A stretch of DNA of 64,000 nucleotides from DATNPH01 sp036703315 (lineage in GTDB: Bacteria > Cyanobacteriota > Cyanobacteriia > Cyanobacteriales > Coleofasciculaceae): assembly GCA_036703315.1 (NCBI GenBank), contig DATNPH010000190.1, positions 23,053 to 87,052 of the forward strand, read 5' to 3'. Shown in pieces: positions 7,995 to 16,682 of the stretch. The notes beneath the pieces are model-generated. The model was not told where the DNA came from. It was given only the letters and a program-made list of their open reading frames with translations, and did not search any database. A program made the translations under genes and the position numbers. The first letter of the stretch is position 1; each line of letters begins with the position of its first letter.

Positions 7995-10460
7995 ATGATC
8001 TATCAACCATCACGCCCAAAAATCCCTGAATTTAGCTGGAAGCGTCCCATTGGACTCGGCTGGGACAAACCTTACACCGTTCGCTATGCCAGTAATCTCG
8101 ATGATGGTCCTTGGCATGGAATGCCCCTTGGTGGTTTTGGGGCAGGTTGTATTGGTCGCTCCTCGCGAGGAGACTTTAATTTATGGCACCTTGATGGGGG
8201 AGAGCATACCTTTAAGAGCCTCCCAGCTTGTCAGTTTAGCGTCTTTGAGCAGCTAGAAAATTCACCTAACTCGCAGGCTTATGCCCTTTGCACCGAAGCA
8301 CCGGAGGATGGTTCTCTCGGTGCATGGCAGTGGTATCCGGCTTCGCAAAAGTCAAAAGGCAATACGGGAACTTACCATGCGCTTTATCCCCGTAGCTGGT
8401 TTGTCTATGAGGGGGTTTTTCAGACAGAACTGACTTGTGAGCAGTTTTCGCCCGTCTGGGCGGGGTGTTATCAGGAAAGCAGTTACCCCGTTGCGATTTT
8501 TGAGTGGACAGCGCACAATCCTACCGACGCTCCCATTACCCTCAGCATTATGCTCACCTGGCAGAATATGGTGGGCTGGTTTACTAATGCAATACCCCCC
8601 CAACCCCCCCTTACTAAGGGGGGGCTAGGGGGGGTGCCTGTACATGTGCGGGATGATGGGAGCCCAGTTCATGAGTACCAGCCGCGCTGGGGAGATAGCA
8701 CGGGTAGTTTTAATGATTGGATTGTTGATAATTACCGAGTGGGTTGTCTACTAGATCGGGTCAGGTTGCACGATGAGATTCAGGAAGGAGAGGGGCAGCT
8801 GTGCTTCTCTACTGTCAATAATCCCAGCTTAGAAGTGTTTTACCACACTCGCTGGAACCCAGCTGGCAATGGGGCTGAGGTCTGGGGTACCTTCTCGACT
8901 GAGGGCAGCTTGGCAGACTTTCAGGATGAGACACCCGCAGCACCGGGGGAACAAATTGCTGCCGCGATCGCCGTCCGTTTTACAATTCGTCCTGGTAGAA
9001 CACGCAAAATTCCCTTTATCCTAGCTTGGGACTTCCCCATTACTGAGTTTTCTCCAGGCGTTAATTATTACCGACGCTACACGGATTTCTTTGGGCGGAC
9101 TGGCAGCAATGCCTGGTCGATTGCCCGCACCACCCTTAAGCACAATGAACTGTGGAAAGAGAAGATTGAGTCGTGGCAAGAGCCAATCTTAAATCGAGAG
9201 GATTTACCCAATTGGTTCAAGATGGCATTGTTTAATGAGCTATACCTGCTCACTGGCGGTGGTACCCTTTGGACAGCGGCTGATGATCGTGACCCCATCG
9301 GTCAGTTCGGGGTTCTGGAATGTATAGATTACCGCTGGTACGAAAGCCTAGATGTGCGGCTTTATGGGTCTTTTGCCTTAGCGATGCTTTGGCCCCGACT
9401 TGATAAAGCGGTGTTGGAAGCGTTTGCCCGCGCTATTCCTACCAGTGACCAAACACCCCGCATTATTGGTTACAACCAAGCTACAGCAATCCGCAAAGCC
9501 GCAGATGCTACACCCCACGACCTAGGTGCCCCAAATGAGCATCCTTGGGAGAAGACGAATTACACAAGCTATCAGGATTGCAACCAGTGGAAAGATCTCT
9601 CCTGTGACTTTGTCTTGCAGGTTTATCGGGATTTTGTCCTGACAGAGGCTAAGGATGTCGAGTTTTTGTGGGAATGTTGGTCAGCCATTGTGAAGACGCT
9701 GGCTTACCTGAAGAGGTTTGATCAAGACGCAGATGGAATTCCCGAAAACTCTGGGGCACCGGATCAGACGTTTGATGATTGGCAACTTAAAGGAATCAGT
9801 GCCTACTGCGGTGGGTTGTGGTTGGCAGCACTGGAAGCGGCGATCGCGATCGGAGAAATCCTCATGTCCCACTACCCACCCGTATCTCAACTAATAGAGG
9901 CACCTGATCCAGAGTCCATCCAAGCAACTATCGACCTGTATCGGCATTGGTTAGAGCAAGCTAAACCGATTTATCAAGAAAAACTTTGGAATGGTCAATA
10001 TTATCGACTCGATAGTGAAAGTGGCTCAGATATCGTCATGGCAGATCAGTTGTGTGGTCAGTTCTATGCTCAGTTACTCGGATTACCTGACATTGTGCCC
10101 CGAGAGTGCGCCCAATCTGCCCTAAAGACTGTTTATGATGCCTGCTTTTTAAAGTTCCATAATGCTCAACTGGGGGCAGCAAACGGGGTGAAACCCGATG
10201 GTTCACCAGAAAATCCCAACTCTACTCATCCCCTAGAAGTCTGGACAGGCATCAACTTTGGACTGGCAGCATTCCTAATGCAATTTGGGATGAAGGATGA
10301 AGCGTTTCGATTAACGGAGGCAGTAGTGCGACAGGTTTATGAAAATGGATTGCAATTTCGGACGCCAGAAGCCATCACAGCAGCGGGGACTTTCCGCGCT
10401 AGTCACTACCTGAGAGCCATGGCGATTTGGGCTACTTATGTCACCTACTCTCAACACTAA
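7995..10460 (+). CDS. GH116 glucosylceramidase / beta-glucosidase family protein
   Basis: This 821-residue protein belongs to the GBA2 (non-lysosomal glucosylceramidase) type. These enzymes hydrolyse beta-glucosides or related sugars with a retaining mechanism. The N-terminal beta domain includes GMPLGGFGAGCIGRSSRGDF. The C-terminal (alpha/alpha)6 domain carries LECIDYRWYESLDV, with Glu442 as the expected nucleophile, and PDQTFDDW near 589-596, which holds the expected acid/base Asp. AYCGGLWLAALEAA follows. No signal peptide is visible, so a cytoplasmic location is likely. At about residues 199-212 a palindromic DNA repeat is translated in frame as PPQPPLTKGGLGG. The natural substrate is unknown. 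The gene appears to stand alone, with its own terminator. Confidence 0.9.
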   Translation: MIYQPSRPKIPEFSWKRPIGLGWDKPYTVRYASNLDDGPWHGMPLGGFGAGCIGRSSRGDFNLWHLDGGEHTFKSLPACQFSVFEQLENSPNSQAYALCTEAPEDGSLGAWQWYPASQKSKGNTGTYHALYPRSWFVYEGVFQTELTCEQFSPVWAGCYQESSYPVAIFEWTAHNPTDAPITLSIMLTWQNMVGWFTNAIPPQPPLTKGGLGGVPVHVRDDGSPVHEYQPRWGDSTGSFNDWIVDNYRVGCLLDRVRLHDEIQEGEGQLCFSTVNNPSLEVFYHTRWNPAGNGAEVWGTFSTEGSLADFQDETPAAPGEQIAAAIAVRFTIRPGRTRKIPFILAWDFPITEFSPGVNYYRRYTDFFGRTGSNAWSIARTTLKHNELWKEKIESWQEPILNREDLPNWFKMALFNELYLLTGGGTLWTAADDRDPIGQFGVLECIDYRWYESLDVRLYGSFALAMLWPRLDKAVLEAFARAIPTSDQTPRIIGYNQATAIRKAADATPHDLGAPNEHPWEKTNYTSYQDCNQWKDLSCDFVLQVYRDFVLTEAKDVEFLWECWSAIVKTLAYLKRFDQDADGIPENSGAPDQTFDDWQLKGISAYCGGLWLAALEAAIAIGEILMSHYPPVSQLIEAPDPESIQATIDLYRHWLEQAKPIYQEKLWNGQYYRLDSESGSDIVMADQLCGQFYAQLLGLPDIVPRECAQSALKTVYDACFLKFHNAQLGAANGVKPDGSPENPNSTHPLEVWTGINFGLAAFLMQFGMKDEAFRLTEAVVRQVYENGLQFRTPEAITAAGTFRASHYLRAMAIWATYVTYSQH
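8595..8634. repeat. Palindromic C7/G7 repeat inside the GH116 gene
   Basis: Two runs of seven C (8595-8601 and 8604-8610) are mirrored by two runs of seven G (8618-8624 and 8628-8634) around TTACTAA. The whole 40-bp element is read through in frame. Similar elements occur at 55008-55046 and 55690-55735. It resembles a small interspersed palindromic element, normally intergenic in cyanobacteria. Confidence 0.8.
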
Positions 10461-10497
10461 GTTGAGAGCATCTACCAGTGGCATTTTGGCAGTTGCT

Positions 10498-10534
10498 AAA
10501 AGGCTCGGTACCATTGGGCTAGAGCCTTTTTACT
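10498..10534 (+). terminator. Terminator of the GH116 gene
   Basis: AAAAGGCTC (10498-10506) pairs with GAGCCTTTT (10522-10530), 38 bases after the GH116 stop, and the second arm runs into a short T tract. It may work in both directions, since a minus-strand gene converges from the right. Confidence 0.75.
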
Positions 10535-10557
10535 TTGAATTTTAAATTTTGAATGGC

Positions 10558-10896
10558 TTAACGCTCATCTTGTTGTGGTCTTTTGATGATCGCTGCACCA
10601 TTGTAAGCAACTGACCATTCACCCTTAACGCTGAAACAGATATCAAACCCAAACATATGGGATTTGATGGCGTAGTAGCGATACCCAATCATTAAGGCGT
10701 TCCGTAATGCCTCGTTAAAGCATTCAATCCGGATAGTGCGATATTGCAACAAGATTCCCAGGTCATTTCTTACTTTGTAAGTATCGAGCACTATCTCGCA
10801 TGATGTCAGCGCCTCCCTGTAGAGGGGATCTAAAGAATCAAGCCACAGGGCCATTACTCGCTTATCTAGTTCAATAGTTAGGGTCTGATTGTCCAT
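10558..10896 (-). CDS. Hypothetical protein, 112 residues
   Basis: I do not recognise this protein. The frame starts at ATG 10896 with MDNQTLTIELDKRVMALWL and ends in a charged tail (IIKRPQQDER). It has alternating amphipathic helices and strands, two internal Cys and no signal peptide or membrane segment, so it is probably a small cytosolic protein. It converges on the GH116 gene, sharing the bidirectional terminator. The unbiased codon pattern and folded-looking composition favour a real gene. No operon partner is close, because the next gene to the right is divergent and almost 300 bases away. Confidence 0.55.
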   Translation of the reverse strand: MDNQTLTIELDKRVMALWLDSLDPLYREALTSCEIVLDTYKVRNDLGILLQYRTIRIECFNEALRNALMIGYRYYAIKSHMFGFDICFSVKGEWSVAYNGAAIIKRPQQDER

Positions 10897-11187
10897 GGTT
10901 CAAGGAAGTACTTGAATTTAGTGAGTCATAACTGTGTCATCTCTCTAATGGATGATATTACAAAAATCTCCCTAATGTCTCGTTTTACTAAGCCCCTTCT
11001 AGGGGTAGAAGTTGGGGAAAACATTAGTAACTAAGCTTGGCTAGTAGAAGTAAAGAATTGTTAAGTAGTTGAAATTGCCTTTGAGATTGAGACACGGCAA
11101 AGGAAACAGCCTCCTCGTAAGGTAGCTAAGAATTCACTACTTTGCTGAAACTTTATCACCGTCGTAGTTTTTAAAAGGTTAGTCAAG

Positions 11188-12210
11188 ATGCAATTAAAGC
11201 CAATAAACCAACAGGTTGTAGCCGTAGTTGGGGCTTCCAGTGGAATTGGGCGAGAGACAGCTCTTCAGTTTGCGGCGCGAGGGGCAAAACTGGTTGTCTC
11301 TGCTCGTGGCAAGGCGGGTTTAGAAACCTTGGTAGAAGAAATCCGCGCTCAGGGTGGAGAGGTTGTAGCTGTACCCGCTGATGTATCGAATTTTGAGCAA
11401 GTTCAGGCGATCGCTAACAAAGCCGTTGAGCAATACGGGCGGCTTGATACCTGGGTTCATGCTGCCGCTACTGGTATCCTTGCTCGTTTCGACCAGATTA
11501 CACCGGAAGAGTTTAAACGTGTTATCGATGTTAACTTAATGGGACAAGTTTATGGTGCAATGGCAGCACTGCCCCACCTCAAGCGTGAAGGGCGAGGGGC
11601 GTTGATTCATATTTCCTCAATGGAGGGTAGGCGAAGTCTCCCACTACAAAGCCCCTACTGTGCCGCCAAGCATGGTGTTGAAGGTTTTCTAGAATCTCTG
11701 CGGGTTGAGCTTCAACACGAAGGACTACCGATTAGCGTCACGAGTATAAAGCCAGCGGTAGTCAACACGCCCTACTACAATAAGGTTCGCACCAAGTTAG
11801 GCGTTAAGCCGACAGGCATACCGCCGTACTACGAACCTAGCCTTGTCGCCGATGCCATCCTCTATGTTGCTGAACACCCAACCCGTGACTTTATCGTTGG
11901 GGATGTGGGTAAGGTACTCGATGTATTGCAGCGCCTCTCACCTAAACTGGTGGATAACTTGCTACTACTCATCGGTTTTCAGGGACAACGAACCAATGAG
12001 CCAAAGTCTGAAGATGCGCCAGACAATGTTTTCGAGCCGATTCAAGGTTACGACAGAGTAGAGGGAGACTTTGGCGAGTTGACGATACCCAGCTTCACTG
12101 ACTGGTTAGACAAGAATCCGACGCTCAAGTGGGGCGCGATCGCCGCTACAGCATTGGGAGGCGTCGCTTTAGCCATGCTGGCGACACAAGCCTCCAATCC
12201 TAAAAGCTAA
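11188..12210 (+). CDS. Short-chain dehydrogenase with C-terminal membrane tail
   Basis: This is an NAD(P)-dependent SDR oxidoreductase. It has the Rossmann motif GASSGIGRETALQFAARG at about residues 16-33, the catalytic Ser in HISSMEGRRS, and the active-site Tyr-x3-Lys in SPYCAAKHGVEG. Classical SDRs are about 250 residues, but this one has 340. The extra C-terminal portion ends in a hydrophobic segment (AIAATALGGVALAMLA) that could anchor it to a membrane. The substrate is unknown. A weak AAAAGG ribosome site precedes ATG 11188. A second, unrelated SDR gene lies at 13945-14760. Confidence 0.9.
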   Translation: MQLKPINQQVVAVVGASSGIGRETALQFAARGAKLVVSARGKAGLETLVEEIRAQGGEVVAVPADVSNFEQVQAIANKAVEQYGRLDTWVHAAATGILARFDQITPEEFKRVIDVNLMGQVYGAMAALPHLKREGRGALIHISSMEGRRSLPLQSPYCAAKHGVEGFLESLRVELQHEGLPISVTSIKPAVVNTPYYNKVRTKLGVKPTGIPPYYEPSLVADAILYVAEHPTRDFIVGDVGKVLDVLQRLSPKLVDNLLLLIGFQGQRTNEPKSEDAPDNVFEPIQGYDRVEGDFGELTIPSFTDWLDKNPTLKWGAIAATALGGVALAMLATQASNPKS

Positions 12211-12535
12211 CCTAGTCTGCCAGAGAAATAACTCGGTAAAAGCGTTCAGTTAATCCCAGAGTTTTTCCAAGGCTTCAAGTAAAAAAGAGAATCTTTAAAC
12301 TAATAGGCTGTTTGTGCATCAACTGGAGGCAGCCACTCCATGGTCTTAAAAACAAGGTTAAGTTTTCTAAACTTTGCAGAAATTGCAGAGTTTTTTTATT
12401 GAGTACCAAATAGAAAGCTAAATGTGATTTTAAAAGGGCGATTATTCCGCTTTTTACGGTCACTTTAGAAGAAAAGTGTATTTTTGCTCCTCTTGACGAG
12501 AAATCACACAACCGTTTATTGAGGCATAAGTAATC
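12211..12535. other. Intergenic, nothing convincing
   Basis: These 325 bases separate the SDR gene from the secreted HENDMEG protein. A 78-codon minus-strand frame exists, but its product has no features of a real protein. No clear terminator or promoter was identified. Confidence 0.5.
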
Positions 12536-13654
12536 ATGAAAAAAATAAGAGCCAAAACAATGCTGTTTGGAAGCATCGGGCTATTGATGACGTTAGGCTT
12601 GTTAGGCTCTAGCGCCGCAGCTGCACAACCTCCAAGTGATTTAGAATTAGCCCGTTACCATGCACCTATTCACTATCAGGATACAGATAGTACGAAGTAC
12701 AAAGGTGACTACATCACAAAGTTTAACTACGATAATGACTGGCGGGGGGAGAACAACTGGGACAATCTTTCTAAGTTTCCCTTAAAGGCGTATGGTTACT
12801 ATTCTGTGGTGGAGACTTGCACTCACAACTTTATCCTATATACCTTCTTCCACCCACAAGACTGGATAGATTCATCCTTCGGTCAAGAGCATGAAAATGA
12901 TATGGAGGGACTGCTGACAATCGTCCGGAAGGACGGTTCGACGTTTGGGAAACTTGAGGGGATCGTTACGGTATTTCACAAGGATTTCTACTCATACACG
13001 CCTCCTGGTAGCCCCCTGAAAAATGGTGCAGAGGACATCGATGGTACGCTCACTATGCAGTCCTACACAGACTCTCTGCATCCTTTAACTGCTCAAGAAG
13101 CTAAAGGTCATGGATTGAAAGCATGGCCCTTTATAAAAGACTTCACGGGAGGGTCTAACCAGGACGGCATTATCTACTTCCCGTCTAGGACTACAGCTGA
13201 AGAACCCAGTTCAGGTAATGACCGTAATGTCAAATATCAGCTAATTGACTTGTTTGCGCCTGGCGGATTATGGGAGCGCCAGCTTCAAGAAGCACCCCTA
13301 TCAGAAGCAACAGCCTCAACCTATCTTAAATGGGGCAAATTCAAGGGTGACAAAAGTGGTGGCTGTGGTAGTGGTTTGTTCCGTACTTGTGAACAAAATG
13401 GAGCTGATGCCCCTTGGGGATGGGATGATCATGATGATGGTTCTGTGCATACAGGTGAGATGGCGTTAGATCCTGCACACCTGGTTGAGGTCTACTTTAA
13501 AGGGCTAGGAAACTTTGACCGCAAATACATCCGAAATCGCTACATTTCAGATCTAAAAGCGAAAGGATACGGACCAGGGAAAGTACCCCGAGGCTGGGAT
13601 AATAAACTAAACATAGGTGAGCTTTTCAATAAGCAAAAAACGCAGTGTCCATAA
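12536..13654 (+). CDS. Secreted protein of unknown function with HENDMEG motif
   Basis: The 372-residue product starts with a textbook signal peptide (KKIRAK, a hydrophobic core, then SSAAAAQ with a cut near residue 31), so it should be exported. The mature part is rich in aromatic and acidic residues and contains HNFILYTFFHPQDW, then HENDMEG (about residues 119-125), a pattern I associate with uncharacterised secreted proteins in several bacterial groups. Acidic and His residues (WDDHDDGSVHTG) suggest a metal site. Cysteines in GGCGSGLFRTCEQNG and the terminal QCP could form disulfides. I can assign no reaction. A terminator follows at 13743. Confidence 0.75.
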   Translation: MKKIRAKTMLFGSIGLLMTLGLLGSSAAAAQPPSDLELARYHAPIHYQDTDSTKYKGDYITKFNYDNDWRGENNWDNLSKFPLKAYGYYSVVETCTHNFILYTFFHPQDWIDSSFGQEHENDMEGLLTIVRKDGSTFGKLEGIVTVFHKDFYSYTPPGSPLKNGAEDIDGTLTMQSYTDSLHPLTAQEAKGHGLKAWPFIKDFTGGSNQDGIIYFPSRTTAEEPSSGNDRNVKYQLIDLFAPGGLWERQLQEAPLSEATASTYLKWGKFKGDKSGGCGSGLFRTCEQNGADAPWGWDDHDDGSVHTGEMALDPAHLVEVYFKGLGNFDRKYIRNRYISDLKAKGYGPGKVPRGWDNKLNIGELFNKQKTQCP

Positions 13655-13742
13655 AATTGGGGATACCTGCTGTGTGCTGCTGAGGCAGCACTAAAGGAAC
13701 ATCATCTATCCTTTCAAGAGGTTAGAAATTAATAAGGAAAAC

Positions 13743-13776
13743 AAAAGCCCCTAGGATCGCACCTTGAGGCTTTTTT
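13743..13776 (+). terminator. Terminator after the secreted protein gene
   Basis: AAAAGCC (13743-13749) pairs with GGCTTTT (13768-13774), and the T run extends to 13776. It lies about 90 bases after the upstream stop codon. Confidence 0.7.
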
Positions 13777-13944
13777 GTATAGGAAGTGACAGGTATTTTT
13801 AACATCGTACCTTGATAAACAACAGATTGCGTACCCTACTCCAATAACAAGGCGTATTCTTTTGCTCAAGTGGATGGGGCATCTTATGTCGTCCACCTTT
13901 AGATGTTAGAAGACAGAATAAATTACCTCTTTCTTAAGTTAAGA

Positions 13945-14760
13945 TCAGCTCTCTGTAGTTGAAAAGGTTTTCCGGAATACTGACTGCATCGCGCCGGGAA
14001 ACAGTTTATAAGCGGCATTAGAGAGGTTTGCCGAACCAACCATCACATCAGAGCGCTTATGTCTAACGGCATTCCAGATAGCTTGTGCTACTTTCTCCGG
14101 CTTCTCCAGCATTGGACTGTTTAACGCCTTCTCCACCAAATCACGACGCTCTTGAGTATCTTGTTCATCATTGCCACGAAAGATTGCCCGTTCCATTAAG
14201 TCAGTCTTAATGAAATTCGGATGAATTCCACAAACCTGAATGCCTTTGGGTGATAGTTCTGCATGGAGTGATTCCGTTAGCCCCGTAACGGCATACTTGC
14301 TAGCTGTGTAAGGCACTTGGTAAGGGATCGGTACCTTGCCGCCAATAGAACTCACATTGACGATAGTTCCGCTACCTCGCTCTAGAAAATGGGGCAATAG
14401 TGCATAAATTGTGTGAATATAACCCCAAAGATTCGTATCTATCATCTGATGCCAATCGCTAAGAGAGCACTTCTCCACTGGCCCTAAGAGGTACACACCT
14501 GCATTGTTGATCAGCACGTCAATAGAACTATAGTGCTCAAGTGCCTTTTGGACGAGTGTGTTCACCTGTTCAGGATCTCTCACATCCGTGGGGATAGCTA
14601 TGGCATCACGACCAAGCGATCGCACTTCAGAGGCTACCGATTCTAAGCGATCGGACTGACGAGCTGCTAGTACAAGGTTGTACCCTTGATGGGCAAATAG
14701 AAGAGTTGTTGCTTTACCGATGCCTTGAGACGCACCTGTAATCAATACCGTATCAGCCAT
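13945..14760 (-). CDS. Short-chain dehydrogenase/reductase
   Basis: This is a classical-length SDR (271 residues), an NAD(P)-dependent oxidoreductase of unknown substrate. Visible motifs are GASQGIGKATTLLFAHQG near the N-terminus, the NNAG motif in DVLINNAGVYLLGP, the catalytic Ser in IVNVSSIGGK, and Tyr-x3-Lys in VPYTASKYAVTG. The start ATG 14760 gives MADTVLITGASQG. It converges on the upstream secreted-protein gene. The C-terminal region (RHKRSDVMVGSANL) matches the SDRs often annotated as general short-chain oxidoreductases. Nothing in the neighbourhood points to a pathway. Confidence 0.92.
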   Translation of the reverse strand: MADTVLITGASQGIGKATTLLFAHQGYNLVLAARQSDRLESVASEVRSLGRDAIAIPTDVRDPEQVNTLVQKALEHYSSIDVLINNAGVYLLGPVEKCSLSDWHQMIDTNLWGYIHTIYALLPHFLERGSGTIVNVSSIGGKVPIPYQVPYTASKYAVTGLTESLHAELSPKGIQVCGIHPNFIKTDLMERAIFRGNDEQDTQERRDLVEKALNSPMLEKPEKVAQAIWNAVRHKRSDVMVGSANLSNAAYKLFPGAMQSVFRKTFSTTES

Positions 14761-15188
14761 GCTATTTATGTAAAAATCCTGTCTTGCTCTCTTAGTGTGT
14801 TCAATAAAAATTTGTAAATCCTCTAACTTTCGTCAGACGTTCTTAGTTGAAGCAGACAGTTAAATTAAAACTAGCTCAAATCGCTGATTCATCACTATTA
14901 AATGAGATGTTGCCTCTGTAAGAGGGTATTGAAAGCTGAAGCGGCTTTCGCTAGGACTGTGTATCTCTTTTAGAAGTTGGCTTAATAATTATGCCTCTAG
15001 GTAGACGGTCGTTTAAGCAACAGAGGTAACTTGAAAGCAATACTCGTTACTAACCTAGGTGTGAAGCAATACTTAATGCGCTAGCTATGCTGCCACGCAC
15101 AGGCTAACACGCATTACACATACACAGTATGGACGCTCTCATAAGATTGGCAACGAGCACAAGACTAAGCAAAAGGAGAGTAAAGTAC
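14761..15188. other. Divergent intergenic region
   Basis: These 428 bases separate the divergent SDR and baeRF genes and so should contain both promoters. I see no strong -35/-10 pair, repeat or hairpin. The right end carries the AGGAGAG ribosome site of the next gene (15174-15180). Confidence 0.5.
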
Positions 15189-16355
15189 ATGAGTGAATTG
15201 TCTATAGAGGAACTCAAAACCCTAGTTGACCAACCTAGAGGATTGTGTGTATCGATTTACATGCCCATCTACCTAATGGGGACAGAAATTCAGCAAAATC
15301 CTGTACGGTTTAAAAATCTGATACGAGAGGCTGAAAGTAAATTAGAAGAAAATGGTTTGAGTAACAAGGAAGCCTCGGAAATCTTACAGCCAATCATTGA
15401 CATCGTTAATGCAGCGGACGAAGGTTTTTGGCAGCAACAGGGACTAGCAATCTTGCTGGCTTCCGGAGTATGCCAATACTACTTTGTGCCGTTCAGTTTT
15501 GAGGAATTAGTTATTGCCACTGACCATTTCCATCTCAAGCCGCTACTACCTGTTTTAACGGGTGATGGACGGTATTATGTTTTGGCTTTAAGTCAACAGG
15601 ATGTCAGACTGCTTGAGTGCAGGCGATCCAGTGTCAGAGAAATTGAATTGGAAGATGTGCCCAAGAGTCTTGAGGAAACCCTCCAGTATGACGAGACTGC
15701 CAAGGATGGTCAGCGACGCATGAGTACCCCAAAAGGGGGAACCAACAATTCTTTTCAGCAGGCAGGCAGTTTTCATGGTCAGGGAAGTCCCGACACAGAT
15801 AAATTCCAGCGGGACATTGTGCAATTCTTTCACGCGGTTGATGGTGGATTGCAAAAATATCTGAAAGGAAAACGTGCCCCCCTAGTATTAGCTGGAGTCG
15901 AGTATCTTTTTCCGCTTTACCGGGAGGCAAATAATTATCAGCATTTGGTCGAGCAAGGCATTACGGGTAACCCTGAAAAGCTGAAGGCAGAAGAGTTACA
16001 AGCACAAGCTTGGGAGATTGTGGAACCCATATTTTTACAGGAGCAGCAAGAAGCGATCAACCATTACAAAGAACTTACAGCGACCGGGCGAACCTCCAAA
16101 GATGTTAAAGAGGTAGTTCCAGCTGCCTACTACGGGCGAGTTGATCAATTGTTTGTTGCCGTTGGTGTTCGACAGTGGGGCAGCTTTAATGCCGAAACCA
16201 GTATGATTGACTTGCATCCCGATGAGGAGCCTGGGGATGAAGATTTGTTGAATGCCGCAGCGATTCAGACCATTTTGAATGGTGGAACTGTCTATGCTGT
16301 AGAACCAGAAAAAGTACCGGATGAGGCACCATTAGCGGCTGTTTTCCGTTATTAA
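15189..16355 (+). CDS. baeRF (eRF1-like) domain protein
   Basis: The 388-residue product resembles the bacterial/archaeal eRF1-like (baeRF) family, related to the eRF1/Pelota/Vms1 central and C-terminal domains. The opening LVDQPRGLCVSIYMPIYLMG and the later block APLVLAGVEYLFPLYREANNY fit the family pattern, as does VDQLFVAVGVRQWGSF near the C-terminus. ATG 15189 is preceded by AGGAGAG eight bases away. The frame is open back to 15129, but that part has no ribosome site. Members are thought to act on stalled ribosomes or peptidyl-tRNA, and are not characterised in cyanobacteria. I did not see an obvious GGQ motif. Confidence 0.75.
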   Translation: MSELSIEELKTLVDQPRGLCVSIYMPIYLMGTEIQQNPVRFKNLIREAESKLEENGLSNKEASEILQPIIDIVNAADEGFWQQQGLAILLASGVCQYYFVPFSFEELVIATDHFHLKPLLPVLTGDGRYYVLALSQQDVRLLECRRSSVREIELEDVPKSLEETLQYDETAKDGQRRMSTPKGGTNNSFQQAGSFHGQGSPDTDKFQRDIVQFFHAVDGGLQKYLKGKRAPLVLAGVEYLFPLYREANNYQHLVEQGITGNPEKLKAEELQAQAWEIVEPIFLQEQQEAINHYKELTATGRTSKDVKEVVPAAYYGRVDQLFVAVGVRQWGSFNAETSMIDLHPDEEPGDEDLLNAAAIQTILNGGTVYAVEPEKVPDEAPLAAVFRY

Positions 16356-16394
16356 GCAATAATCTTGTTTAAGGAGATCAGATCTCTAAAGAAA

Positions 16395-16481
16395 CCTGGA
16401 AAGTTTCTATACATTAGTTAAGAAGAAATGCAAATAGAAAATAATTAATGCTGTTTTCTTGATTGTTTAGAAACTTCCAGG
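16395..16481. repeat. Long imperfect inverted repeat
   Basis: CCTGGAAAGTTTCTA (16395-16409) and TAGAAACTTCCAGG (16468-16481) form a 14-bp stem with one bulged base around a 58-base AT-rich loop. It starts 40 bases after the baeRF stop, inside a 327-base gap that otherwise holds only a smaller stem (TAAAGG with CCTTTA near 16585-16610). There is no T run, so it is more likely an mRNA 3' structure than a terminator. Confidence 0.55.
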
Positions 16482-16682
16482 AGTCTGCCTAGGAGTATTC
16501 ACCTGCTCGATTTTTAGATCTACTAAGCAGAGTAACTGCTTATTGTTCTACTAGAGCTTCCTGATTTTTTCCTTTCACCCTAAAGGCTGATTAAAGCCAT
16601 CCTTTAACCTGACACTATCAATTTATAGTGCTCGTCCTCTGTTTAGGAGGGGCACAAATTTGGTTCAATTTAGGATAAGAAA

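Noticed and set aside
12275..12511. 78-codon minus-strand frame
   Set aside because: The product has no protein-like pattern, start context or partner, and it covers the upstream region of a plus-strand secreted protein gene.
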